A stretch of 64,000 nucleotides of DNA. It comes from Streptomyces hyderabadensis (GTDB lineage: Bacteria > Actinomycetota > Actinomycetes > Streptomycetales > Streptomycetaceae). The stretch lies in contig NZ_JAIOJZ010000024.1 in the NCBI RefSeq assembly GCF_020404845.1, positions 57,694-121,693 on the forward strand, given 5' to 3'. A program made the position numbers and the translations under genes. Shown one piece after another: positions 1 through 8,569 of this stretch. The notes under the pieces were generated by a model that was not told where the DNA came from, ran no database searches, and was given only the letters and a program-made list of their open reading frames with translations. How positions within the stretch are numbered: the first letter of the stretch is position 1; each line of letters starts with the position of its first letter.

Positions 1-690
1 CCGCTGGGACACCGGGTCCGCAAGGTCGCCGCCGCCCTCGGTGCCCCGGAGACCCGGGTTGCCGCCTCCGTGGCCCAGCAGGGGCTCGCGGCCCGCCTGT
101 GGTCGGTGGCCCTGGCCTGCGCCGCCCGGTACGGCCACGTCCCGGACCTCGATCCGCGCCTGCTGCACTGGGACCCCGAGGCCACCGCTCCCGACGACCT
201 GTGGCTCACCGAGGTGCGCGCCCGTCCCGCGGACACCGACACCCTCGCGGACGTCGTCCTGAACACCCACCTGGCTCCCCTCACCGAGGCCGTGCACGCC
301 CGCTACGGCGTCGCGAGGGGACTGCTGCGCGGCAACGCGGCCTCCGCCCTGGCGGGCGCCGGACGCGAACTGGACCGCTGGGCCCGCCGCCAGGGCCATG
401 CGGACACCGCCGCCCGCGCCCGGTCCCTCACCGCCGGCCTGCTGGCCCACCCCCTGCTCGCCGGGACCGGGACGCTCACCGGTACCTCCTTCCGGCGCCG
501 CAGTTGCTGCCTGTACTACCGGGTGCCGGGCGGCGGCGTCTGCGGCGACTGCTGCTTCCCGAGCCCGCCGGGCCCCGGCCGTTCCCGGCGCCAACCGGGC
601 CCCGTACGCTCCCCGGAACCCGCCCGTTCCCCGCGCCCGCCGGACAGCGGCCGCCCTCCGCGCTCTTCCCCGGGAGCCCGCTCTGGGTGA
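1..690 (+). CDS. FhuF-like (2Fe-2S) ferric reductase family protein, 5' truncated
   Basis: The reading frame is already open at base 1, so the N-terminus lies outside the window. About 229 residues remain. Near residue 170 of the visible part is Cys-Cys-X10-Cys-X2-Cys (SCCLYY...VCGDC), which is the [2Fe-2S] signature of the FhuF/ferric-siderophore reductase family. Those proteins reduce iron in imported siderophores in the cytoplasm. The roughly 45 residues after the cysteines are rich in Pro, Arg and Gly and look like a low-complexity tail, which is longer than usual for the family. The next gene, glgA, starts 38 bases downstream and looks unrelated in function. The family call is good; the substrate is not known. 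Confidence 0.75.
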   Translation, partial: PLGHRVRKVAAALGAPETRVAASVAQQGLAARLWSVALACAARYGHVPDLDPRLLHWDPEATAPDDLWLTEVRARPADTDTLADVVLNTHLAPLTEAVHARYGVARGLLRGNAASALAGAGRELDRWARRQGHADTAARARSLTAGLLAHPLLAGTGTLTGTSFRRRSCCLYYRVPGGGVCGDCCFPSPPGPGRSRRQPGPVRSPEPARSPRPPDSGRPPRSSPGARSG

Positions 691-727
691 CCATGAGGGA
701 ACCAGCCGCCGAGACGGGAGGTTCCGG

Positions 728-1891
728 GTGCGCGTGGGACTGCTGACCCGTGAGTTCCCGCCGGACGTCTACGGCGGCGCCGGGGTCCACGTCGAGTTCC
801 TCGCCCGGGAACTCGCCCGTCTCGTGGACCTGGACGTGCACAGCTGGGGCGAGGGCCGCAGCGACGGCGTGCTGCGCCACCGGCCCTGGTCCGTGCTCGA
901 CGGCGCCAACGACGCGTTGCGCACCTTCTCCGTGGACCTCGCCATGACCGCCGCCCTCGAAGGGCGCGAACTGGTGCACTCCCACACCTGGTACGCCAAC
1001 CTCGGCGGCCACCTCGCCAAGCTCCTGCACGGCGTCCCGCACGTGATGACCGCCCACTCCCTGGAGCCTCTGCGCCCCTGGAAGGCCGAGCAGCTCGGCG
1101 GCGGCTACACCCTGTCCGGCTGGGCCGAGCGCACCGCGATCGAGGCGGCCGACGCGGTGATCGCCGTCTCCGGGGCGATGCGTTCCGACATCCTCGGCTG
1201 CTACCCGGCGCTCGACCCCGCCAGGGTCCACGTCGTGCACAACGGCATCGACTCCAGGCTCTACCGGCCCGACCACGGCACCGACGCGCTGGACCGGATC
1301 GGCCTGGACCGCTCCCGCCCCTACGTCCTGTTCGTCGGCCGCATCACCCGCCAGAAGGGCGTGCCCCACCTGCTGCGCGCGGTGCGGGACATCGACTCGG
1401 CCGCACAGGTCGTGCTGTGCGCGGGCGCCCCGGACACCCCCGAGATCGACCAGGAGTTCCGCGGCCTCTTCGCCGAGCTGAGCCGCACCCGCGAGGGCGT
1501 GCACTGGATCCCGCGGATGCTGCCGCGCCCGGAGGTGGTCCAGCTGCTGACCCACGCCGCCGTCTTCGTCTGCCCGTCCGTCTACGAGCCCCTGGGCATC
1601 GTCAACCTGGAGGCGATGGCCTGCGCCACCCCCGTGGTGGCCTCCCGGGTGGGCGGTATCCCCGAGGTCGTGGCCGACGGCGAAACGGGGGTACTCGTAC
1701 CGCGGGAGGGCGTCGGGGACGCGGACTTCGAGGCCGGTCTCGCGCGTGCGCTGGACTCCGTGCTCGCGGACCCGGACGCCGCCCGGCGGATGGGCGAGGC
1801 GGGGCGGGCCCGCGCGGTGGCGGAGTTCGGCTGGGACGCGATCGCGCGCCGCACGGTCCGGCTCTACGAGGAGATCCTCAAGCAGGCTTGA
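728..1891 (+). CDS. glgA: Glycogen synthase / alpha-maltose-1-phosphate synthase (GT4 family)
   Basis: This 387-residue retaining glycosyltransferase starts MRVGLLTREFPPDVYGGAGV. The GTG at 728 is chosen because a GGGAGG ribosome site lies just upstream and because the length matches the mycobacterial homologue. The C-terminal nucleotide-sugar domain has GRITRQKG and the E-X7-E motif (E287 and E295 in YEPLGIVNLEA). Actinobacterial members called GlgM join ADP-glucose to glucose-1-phosphate to make maltose-1-phosphate for the GlgE route; older annotation calls them GlgA. The gene sits directly before glgC, which supplies the ADP-glucose, and the two look like one operon. GlgM and GlgA activity cannot be told apart from sequence alone. 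Confidence 0.9.
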   Translation: MRVGLLTREFPPDVYGGAGVHVEFLARELARLVDLDVHSWGEGRSDGVLRHRPWSVLDGANDALRTFSVDLAMTAALEGRELVHSHTWYANLGGHLAKLLHGVPHVMTAHSLEPLRPWKAEQLGGGYTLSGWAERTAIEAADAVIAVSGAMRSDILGCYPALDPARVHVVHNGIDSRLYRPDHGTDALDRIGLDRSRPYVLFVGRITRQKGVPHLLRAVRDIDSAAQVVLCAGAPDTPEIDQEFRGLFAELSRTREGVHWIPRMLPRPEVVQLLTHAAVFVCPSVYEPLGIVNLEAMACATPVVASRVGGIPEVVADGETGVLVPREGVGDADFEAGLARALDSVLADPDAARRMGEAGRARAVAEFGWDAIARRTVRLYEEILKQA

Positions 1892-1941
1892 GCTGCCCCG
1901 CCCGGGGCGGCCGAGGGTGAACGAGGGTGAGGGGAGCGGCC

Positions 1942-3162
1942 ATGCGTCGTGGAGGTCCTTCGGTGCTCGGCATCGTGCTGGCGGGCGGAGAGGGCAAACG
2001 CCTGATGCCCCTGACCGCGGACCGCGCCAAACCCGCGGTCACCTTCGGCGGCACCTACCGCCTGGTCGACTTCGTGCTGTCCAACCTGGTCAACGGCGAC
2101 ATCCTGCGCATCTGCGTCCTCACCCAGTACAAGTCGCACTCCCTGGACCGGCACATCACCACCACCTGGCGGATGTCGAGCCTGCTCGGCAACTACGTCA
2201 CCCCGGTCCCCGCCCAGCAGCGCCTGGGCCCGCGCTGGTTCCTCGGCAGCGCCGACGCCATCCTGCAGTCCCTGAACCTGGTGCACGACGAACAGCCGGA
2301 GTACGTCGCGGTGTTCGGCGCCGACCACGTGTACCGGATGGACCCGCGCCAGATGCTCGCCCAGCACATCGAGTCCGGCGCGGGCGTCACCGTGGCCGGG
2401 ATCCGGGTCCCGCGCGCCGAGTCGCCGTCCTTCGGCGTGATCACCCCGGGCTCCGACGGGCAGACCGTCACCGGCTTCCTGGAGAAGCCGGCCGACCCGC
2501 CCGGCCTCGCCGACGACCCCGGGTGCGTCTTCGCCTCGATGGGCAACTACGTCTTCACCACCAAGGCCCTCGTCGAGGCCCTGCACCGGGACGCCGAGGA
2601 CCGGGAGTCCGTGCACGACATGGGCGGCTCGATCCTGCCCCAGCTCACCGACCGCGGCGAGGCCGCGCTGTACGACTTCAGCGCCAACCACGTGCCGGGG
2701 GAGACCTCCCGGGACCAGGGCTACTGGCGGGACGTGGGCACCCTGGACGCCTACTACGACGCCCACATGGACCTGATCGCCGAGCGGCCCGCCTTCAACC
2801 TCTACAACCGCAACTGGCCGATCTACACCCACTCGACCCAGCTCTCGCCCGCCCGCTTCAACGCCGGCGGCATCGCCAGCGAGTCGATCATCAGCGCCGG
2901 TTGCCTCATCCGGGGCCAGGTCACCCGGTCCGTGCTCTCCCCGGGCGTTGTGGTCGACCCGGGCGCGGTCGTGCAGGGCTCGGTGCTGCACGACAACGTG
3001 CACATCGGCCGCGGCGCGGTGGTGCGCGGGGCGGTCCTCGACAAGAACGTGGAGGTGCCGCCGGGCGCCACGATCGGCGTCAACCCGGAGCGGGACGGCG
3101 AGTTGTACACCGTCTCCAAGGGCGGTGTGATCGCGCTGGGCAAGGGACAGCGGGTGCCGTGA
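1942..3162 (+). CDS. glgC: Glucose-1-phosphate adenylyltransferase
   Basis: This 406-residue enzyme makes ADP-glucose from ATP and glucose-1-phosphate, the committed step towards glycogen and maltose-1-phosphate. The nucleotidyltransferase signature LAGGEGKRLMPLT is near the N-terminus, followed by GSADAILQSL and FGADHVYRM. The C-terminal part has hexapeptide-like beta-helix sequence (GRGAVVRGAVL). The ATG at 1942 follows GAGGGGAG with 5-base spacing; the in-frame GTG at 1927 overlaps that site and is less likely. It lies 50 bases after glgA and is probably co-transcribed with it. Confidence 0.95.
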   Translation: MRRGGPSVLGIVLAGGEGKRLMPLTADRAKPAVTFGGTYRLVDFVLSNLVNGDILRICVLTQYKSHSLDRHITTTWRMSSLLGNYVTPVPAQQRLGPRWFLGSADAILQSLNLVHDEQPEYVAVFGADHVYRMDPRQMLAQHIESGAGVTVAGIRVPRAESPSFGVITPGSDGQTVTGFLEKPADPPGLADDPGCVFASMGNYVFTTKALVEALHRDAEDRESVHDMGGSILPQLTDRGEAALYDFSANHVPGETSRDQGYWRDVGTLDAYYDAHMDLIAERPAFNLYNRNWPIYTHSTQLSPARFNAGGIASESIISAGCLIRGQVTRSVLSPGVVVDPGAVVQGSVLHDNVHIGRGAVVRGAVLDKNVEVPPGATIGVNPERDGELYTVSKGGVIALGKGQRVP

Positions 3163-3300
3163 CGGACGGCCGCCCGGACGGGCGAGGGGACGGACGACGG
3201 CTCCGGGCGCGCGTGATACGCGCGTTGAGCCCGGGGCCGTTGTCATGTCCCTGGACGTCAAGCGGAATCCGTGTTGTCATGCCTCTGCACCGCTGCTGTT

Positions 3301-3323
3301 ACATCGATGTATGACATCGATGT
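3301..3323. promoter_or_regulatory. Double palindromic operator upstream of the GH2/GH92 pair
   Basis: The perfect 10-base palindrome ACATCGATGT occurs twice, at 3301-3310 and 3314-3323, separated by ATG. It lies about 40 bases before the GTG of the GH2 gene. Two identical palindromes 13 bases centre to centre look like a regulator site, perhaps for a LacI, ROK or GntR protein. The regulator is not identified, and the LacI gene at 13.4-14.4 kb has different sites of its own. Confidence 0.55.
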
Positions 3324-3364
3324 CCTGAGCCATCAGCCACCACCCGTTCTCGAGGAGAGGGTCA

Positions 3365-5983
3365 GTGCGCACCAAACGACTCAGAGACAAACTCGCCCTG
3401 TTGCTGGCAGCCGCGCTCGGCGTCGCGGGACTCGCCGCCGTACCGGCGGCCAACGCCGCCGACGGCGAAGGCACCGCGGAGGTCCACGGCCTGAAGGGCG
3501 AGTACTACACCCAGTCCGCCCCCGGCGCCTTCGACTTCCACGAGCTGAAGGCCACCGGCTTCGACCAGCAGGTCGACTTCGACACCCTGGAGCCGCGACT
3601 CGCCTTCGCCACCGGGCAGTCGGACGACGTGAGCGTCCGCTGGACCGGCAAGCTGGTCCCGGAGAAGACCGGCGCCCACACCTTCTCGATCATCGGGGAC
3701 AACGGCTTCCGCCTCTGGATCGGCGGACAGCTCGCCATCGATCACTGGGTCGACGACTGGGACCGCGAACAGACCGCCCAGCCCATCGAGCTGACGGCCG
3801 GCCAGTCCTACGACATCAAGCTGGAGTACTTCGAGCACTACGGCGGCTCCAACCTCCACCTGCGCTGGACCGAGCCCGGCGGCAGCAAGGAGGCGATCCC
3901 GCAGTCGGCGTTCCGCCTGCCCGACGGCTTCGACTACAACGGCGCGACGGCGACCACCGTCCAGTCCACCGGCCGCACCCTCAAGCTCGACTTCGCGAGC
4001 CCGCTGGCCGCGCCCCCGGCCGGTCTCACCGACCACCTGGAAGCGGTGATCGGCGGCGCCACCTGGCCGCTCGGCGAGACCAAGGTCGACCCCGCCGACC
4101 CCAGCGCCCTGCTCGTCGCCCTCGGCCAGCCCGTCGTCGGCAACAAGAACGGCGACGCCCCCGGCACCGCCGACGTCCGCTACGACGGCGAAGGCGGCCT
4201 CACCGACGCCGAAGGCAACGTTGTCAACGCCTTCTGGAGCAGCGGCGGCAACAAGTCCACCTACGAGCTGCGCACCGACTGGGCCGACGAGGTCGGGCCG
4301 GACAACGCCCTGCCGGAGTACCCGCGCCCGCAGCTGACCCGCGACGACTGGCAGAACCTCAACGGCCGCTGGCAGTTCGCCGCCGCCGAGGCGGGCGAGC
4401 AGCCCCCGGTGGGCCAGAACCTCAAGGAGCGCATCCTCGTCCCGTACCCGGTGGAGTCCCAGCTCTCCGGCATCCAGCGGCACGAGGACCGCATGTGGTA
4501 CCGCCGCACCTTCACCGTGCCCCGCGACTGGCACATCGGCTCCGCCCAGCGGCTGAAGCTCAACTTCGGTGCCGTCGACTGGCAGTCCGAGGTGTACGTG
4601 AACGGCGTCAAGGTCGCCGACCACAAGGGCGGGTACGACAAGTTCAGCGCCGACGTCACCGACGCCCTCAAGCCCGGCCGCACCCAGGAGCTGATCGTCG
4701 GCGTCTACGACCCGACCGACGCGGCGAACGGCGAGAACCCGCCGCTCGGCAAGCAGCGCCTGGACCCGAGCGGCATCTGGTACACGCCCAGCTCCGGCAT
4801 CTGGCAGACCGTCTGGATGGAGCCGGTCGCCCGGGACCACGTGGAGTCCCTGAAGCTCACCCCGCACGTCGACGGTGCGGCGAGCACCCTGACCGTCGAG
4901 CCCAAGGGCGTGCGCGACGGCGTCCGCGTCAAGGCCACGGCGTACGCCGGGCACCGCAAGGTCGCCACCGTGAGCGGCCGCACCGGCGAGCCGCTGACCC
5001 TGAAGATCCGCGACCCGCGCCTGTGGTCGCCCGACGACCCGTTCCTGTACGACCTGAAGGTCACCGTGGGACACGACCGGGTCGACAGCTACTTCGGGAT
5101 GCGCTCCATCGCCGTCGAGAAGGTGAACGGCGTCCCGCGCACCATGCTCAACGGGAAGCCCACCTTCCTGATGGCCACCCTCGACCAGGGCTTCTGGCCG
5201 GACGGACTGCACACCGCGCCCACCGACGAGGCCCTCGCCTACGACCTGAAGCTGCACAAGCAGCTTGGCTTCAACTCCGTGCGCAAGCACATCAAGGTCG
5301 AGCCCGACCGCTGGTTCTACTGGGCGGACAAGCTGGGTCTGCTGGTGTGGCAGGACATGCCCGCGATGACCGCCGGGAAGAACCCGTCCACCGCCGCCCG
5401 CGCCGAGTACGAGCGCGAGATGAAGGAGATGATCGACGAACACGTCAGCCACCCGTCGATCATCATGTGGGTCACCTTCAACGAGGGCTGGGGCCAGTAC
5501 GACATCGGCCGCGTCGCCGAGCAGGCCAAGGCCTGGGACCCGACCCGGCTCGTCAACAACCAGTCGGGCCTGAACCTCGGGGCCGACGGCGGCGCCGGCG
5601 ACATCATGGACGAGCACGGCTACCCGAGCCCCGCCCTGCCGCCGTCCCCGGACGGCGAACGCGCCCTGGTCTCGGGCGAGTACGGCGGCCTCGGCCTCGC
5701 GGTGCCCGGCCACGCCTGGTCCGTGCAGCAGTCGTACGTCGACGTCGACCCGCAGACGTACACGGACGACTACCTCACCAAGCTCGACGAGGTGCGCGCC
5801 CTGGTCTGCCGGGGCAGCAACGGCGCCGTCTACACCCAGATCTCGGACGTCGAGGGCGAGCTGAACGGCCTGACGACGTACGACCGCAAGGTGCTCAAGC
5901 CGGACGTCGAACGGGTGAAGGCCGCCCAGGAGGCCCTCATCCACGACGCGTCCCAGCCCACTCCGGCGGGCTGCACCGCCTGA
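3365..5983 (+). CDS. Secreted PA14-containing glycoside hydrolase family 2 protein
   Basis: This 872-residue protein has a Sec-type signal peptide (basic start, hydrophobic stretch, cleavage near VPAANA). A PA14-like carbohydrate-binding domain follows (about residues 38-180, with HLRWTEPGG). Then comes a GH2 sugar-binding sandwich (about 330-480), an Ig-like segment and a TIM barrel. In the barrel E707 in FNEGWGQ fits the acid/base, and E772 in SGEYGG fits the nucleophile. GH2 includes beta-galactosidases, beta-mannosidases and beta-glucuronidases, and I cannot choose between them. The GTG at 3365 has a GAGGAGAGG ribosome site. It is followed after 59 bases by the GH92 gene, probably in the same transcript. 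Confidence 0.85.
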   Translation: MRTKRLRDKLALLLAAALGVAGLAAVPAANAADGEGTAEVHGLKGEYYTQSAPGAFDFHELKATGFDQQVDFDTLEPRLAFATGQSDDVSVRWTGKLVPEKTGAHTFSIIGDNGFRLWIGGQLAIDHWVDDWDREQTAQPIELTAGQSYDIKLEYFEHYGGSNLHLRWTEPGGSKEAIPQSAFRLPDGFDYNGATATTVQSTGRTLKLDFASPLAAPPAGLTDHLEAVIGGATWPLGETKVDPADPSALLVALGQPVVGNKNGDAPGTADVRYDGEGGLTDAEGNVVNAFWSSGGNKSTYELRTDWADEVGPDNALPEYPRPQLTRDDWQNLNGRWQFAAAEAGEQPPVGQNLKERILVPYPVESQLSGIQRHEDRMWYRRTFTVPRDWHIGSAQRLKLNFGAVDWQSEVYVNGVKVADHKGGYDKFSADVTDALKPGRTQELIVGVYDPTDAANGENPPLGKQRLDPSGIWYTPSSGIWQTVWMEPVARDHVESLKLTPHVDGAASTLTVEPKGVRDGVRVKATAYAGHRKVATVSGRTGEPLTLKIRDPRLWSPDDPFLYDLKVTVGHDRVDSYFGMRSIAVEKVNGVPRTMLNGKPTFLMATLDQGFWPDGLHTAPTDEALAYDLKLHKQLGFNSVRKHIKVEPDRWFYWADKLGLLVWQDMPAMTAGKNPSTAARAEYEREMKEMIDEHVSHPSIIMWVTFNEGWGQYDIGRVAEQAKAWDPTRLVNNQSGLNLGADGGAGDIMDEHGYPSPALPPSPDGERALVSGEYGGLGLAVPGHAWSVQQSYVDVDPQTYTDDYLTKLDEVRALVCRGSNGAVYTQISDVEGELNGLTTYDRKVLKPDVERVKAAQEALIHDASQPTPAGCTA

Positions 5984-6042
5984 TCACCCGCACCCGGAGA
6001 AGAACCGCACGACACCGCAAGACCTTCCGGAGGTCCCCGCAC

Positions 6043-8361
6043 ATGAGAGGCACCCGGCGTCTGCGGCTGTGCGTGGCCGGGGTGGTGGCAGCGTCCGCGC
6101 TGCTCACCGCCCCGGCGGCGCAGGCCGCCCCGACGACCGACCAGAACCTGACCGACCTCGTGAACCCGTTCATCGGGACCGAGAACGAGGGCAACACCTA
6201 CCCCGGCGCGGCCGTGCCCTTCGGCATGGTGCAGTTCTCGCCGGACACCGGCCACAACGTCGGCTACGACTACTCCAACGACCACATCCGGGGCTTCTCC
6301 CTCGTCCACCTCTCCGGTGTGGGCTGCGGACTCGGCGGCGACCTCCCCGTCCTGCCGACCACCGGCGAGGTCACCGAGACGGACTACGCGAAGTACGCCG
6401 CGTCCTTCAGCCACGACGACGAGGAGGCGAGCCCCGGCTACTACCGGGTGGGCCTCGACTCCGGCGTCGAGGCGGAGCTGACCGCCACCGAACGCACCGG
6501 AGTGCAGCGCTACACCTTCCCGGCCACCGACAAGGCCAACGTGCTGCTCAACGCGGGCCAGTCGCTGCACAAGAACATCTCGACCAAGGTCGAGGTGCTG
6601 GACAGCCGCACCGTGCGCACCGCGATCACCGGCAGCGGCTTCTGCCAGGACACGAAGCCGTACACCGTCTACACGATCACCCGCTTCGACCGGCCCTTCG
6701 CCTCCTACGGCACCTGGGACGAGGGCACCGTGAGAGCGGGCGCGAAGACCGGCGGCGACGGCGCCTACGTCCGCTTCGACACCACGAAGGACCGCACCGT
6801 CGAGGCCACCACCGCGCTGTCCTACGTGGACGCGCGCGGTGCCGCGCTCAACCTGCGCGCGGAGGGCGGCCACTCCTTCGACGCCGTGCGCCGCGGCGCC
6901 GAGCGCACCTGGGAGAAGCGGCTGGACGACGTCAGGGTCCGCGGCGGCGACGACACCCTGCGCCGCACCTTCTACTCGTCCCTGTACCGGTCCTTCCTCG
7001 CGCCGAACATCGGCAGCGACGCCGACGGCCGCTACACCGGCTGGGACCAGGAGATCCACCGCGCCAAGGGCTTCACGTACTACCAGAACTGGTCCCTGTG
7101 GGACACCTACCGCACCCAGTCCCAGCTCCTCGCCCTGCTCGCGCCCCGCGAGGCCCGAGACATGGCGATCTCCGTCATCAAGATCGACGAGGAGAGCGGC
7201 TGGCTGCCCAAGTGGGGCTACGGCACCGTCGAGACCAACATCATGACGGGCGACCCGGTGACCCCCTTCCTCACCAACGCCTACCAGCAGGGCCTGCTGC
7301 ACGGCTGGGAGGAGAAGGCCTACCGGGCGCTGAAGAAGAACGCCGACGGCGTCCCGCCCACCGAGTCCCCGGCCGTCGGCCGGGAGGCCAACCGGGAGTA
7401 CCTCGCCGACGGCTTCGCGCCGTACGTCAAGGGCCGCCCGCACGCCAAGCCGGGCGACTCCGACTACGACCACGGCGCCTCCGCCACCCTGGAGTACGCC
7501 CTGTCCGACGCCATGCTCTCCCGCATGGCCCGCGACCTCGGCCACGACGCGGACGCGAAGCGATATGCCGAGCGCGCCCAGAGCTACCGCAACGTCTTCG
7601 ACCCGTCGACCGGCTTCTTCCGCGCCCGCGACGCCGAGGGCGCCTTCACCGGACCGGCCGACCCGGCGCAGAGCGAGGGCTTCCACGAGGGCACGTCCTG
7701 GCAGTACCAGTGGCTGGTGCCGCAGGACCTGCCCGGCATGATCGACCTCATCGGCGGGACCGAGGCCGCGAACGAGCGGCTCGACTCCTTCTTCGCCTAC
7801 GACCAGCTCCTCGCCGACCCGGCGAAGACCGCCCGCGAGGTCTGGGTGAACGGGCCGTACGACTACTACAACGCCGACAAGTACAACCCGCAGAACGAGC
7901 CCGACCTCATCGCCCCGTACACCTACCTGTCGACCGGGCAGCCCTGGAAGACCACCGACGTGGTGCACGCGGCGCTCACCCTGTTCACGGACACGCCGAC
8001 CGGCATGACCGGGAACGACGACCTCGGGACTATGTCCGCCTGGAACGTGCTGTCCTCGATCGGGATCTTCCCGATCCAGCCCGGCTACGACACCTGGGGC
8101 CTGTCCACCCCGGTCTTCGACCGCGTCGACCTCACCCTGGACCGCCGGTACTACCCGCGCGGTGCTCTGACGATCACCGCGCCCGGCACCTCGGACACCG
8201 ACCGCTACGTCCAGTCGGCCCGCACCGACGGCTCGGCCTACGCCCGCACCTGGCTGACGACCGACACCCTGCGCTCGGTCAGGTCGCTCGCGTTCACGGT
8301 CGGCCCGCAGCCGTCCGGGTGGGGAACCTCGGCCGAGGCGGTGCCGCCGCCCCTGACGTGA
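6043..8361 (+). CDS. Secreted GH92 family alpha-mannosidase
   Basis: This 772-residue exported enzyme has a signal peptide ending near APAAQA. It then begins with the GH92 signature NPFIGTENEGNTYPGAAVPF. The family's catalytic motifs are present: E549 in HEGTSWQYQW (expected general acid) and D659/D660 in GNDDLGTMSAW (expected base pair). GH92 enzymes are calcium-dependent, inverting exo-alpha-mannosidases, most often alpha-1,2, acting on yeast mannan or N-glycans. A GGAGG site precedes the ATG. It follows the GH2 gene and ends just before a strong terminator. Linkage specificity is not visible in the sequence. Confidence 0.92.
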   Translation: MRGTRRLRLCVAGVVAASALLTAPAAQAAPTTDQNLTDLVNPFIGTENEGNTYPGAAVPFGMVQFSPDTGHNVGYDYSNDHIRGFSLVHLSGVGCGLGGDLPVLPTTGEVTETDYAKYAASFSHDDEEASPGYYRVGLDSGVEAELTATERTGVQRYTFPATDKANVLLNAGQSLHKNISTKVEVLDSRTVRTAITGSGFCQDTKPYTVYTITRFDRPFASYGTWDEGTVRAGAKTGGDGAYVRFDTTKDRTVEATTALSYVDARGAALNLRAEGGHSFDAVRRGAERTWEKRLDDVRVRGGDDTLRRTFYSSLYRSFLAPNIGSDADGRYTGWDQEIHRAKGFTYYQNWSLWDTYRTQSQLLALLAPREARDMAISVIKIDEESGWLPKWGYGTVETNIMTGDPVTPFLTNAYQQGLLHGWEEKAYRALKKNADGVPPTESPAVGREANREYLADGFAPYVKGRPHAKPGDSDYDHGASATLEYALSDAMLSRMARDLGHDADAKRYAERAQSYRNVFDPSTGFFRARDAEGAFTGPADPAQSEGFHEGTSWQYQWLVPQDLPGMIDLIGGTEAANERLDSFFAYDQLLADPAKTAREVWVNGPYDYYNADKYNPQNEPDLIAPYTYLSTGQPWKTTDVVHAALTLFTDTPTGMTGNDDLGTMSAWNVLSSIGIFPIQPGYDTWGLSTPVFDRVDLTLDRRYYPRGALTITAPGTSDTDRYVQSARTDGSAYARTWLTTDTLRSVRSLAFTVGPQPSGWGTSAEAVPPPLT

Positions 8362-8396
8362 GGTGAGCCGAGCACAGGCGCACCATGAGCCACGGC

Positions 8397-8430
8397 AGTC
8401 CCGCCCCTGCGCGCAGGGGCGGGACTTTAA
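8397..8430 (+). terminator. Rho-independent-type terminator after the GH92 gene
   Basis: There is a perfect 14-base inverted repeat (AGTCCCGCCCCTGC at 8397-8410 and its complement at 8413-8426). It has a two-base centre and is followed by TTTAA. It lies 36 bases after the GH92 stop codon and closes the GH2-GH92 unit. Confidence 0.8.
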
Positions 8431-8569
8431 TCTGCTGTTAACTGTGTGTAGCTTGATCGTACTTGACCGTAATCGTCGGAGAGCGATTGACTGCTTGTTC
8501 ACCCGTTGCCCCTCCGCCGGCCATGCGCCGCCCATCCGCCGCCCCTGCGTCGTCCTTGCGAGGCAAGCC

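Noticed and set aside
398..727. N-terminal extension of glgA upstream of 728
   Set aside because: It overlaps the FhuF-like gene. The family begins at RVGLLTREFPP and the ribosome site is just before 728.
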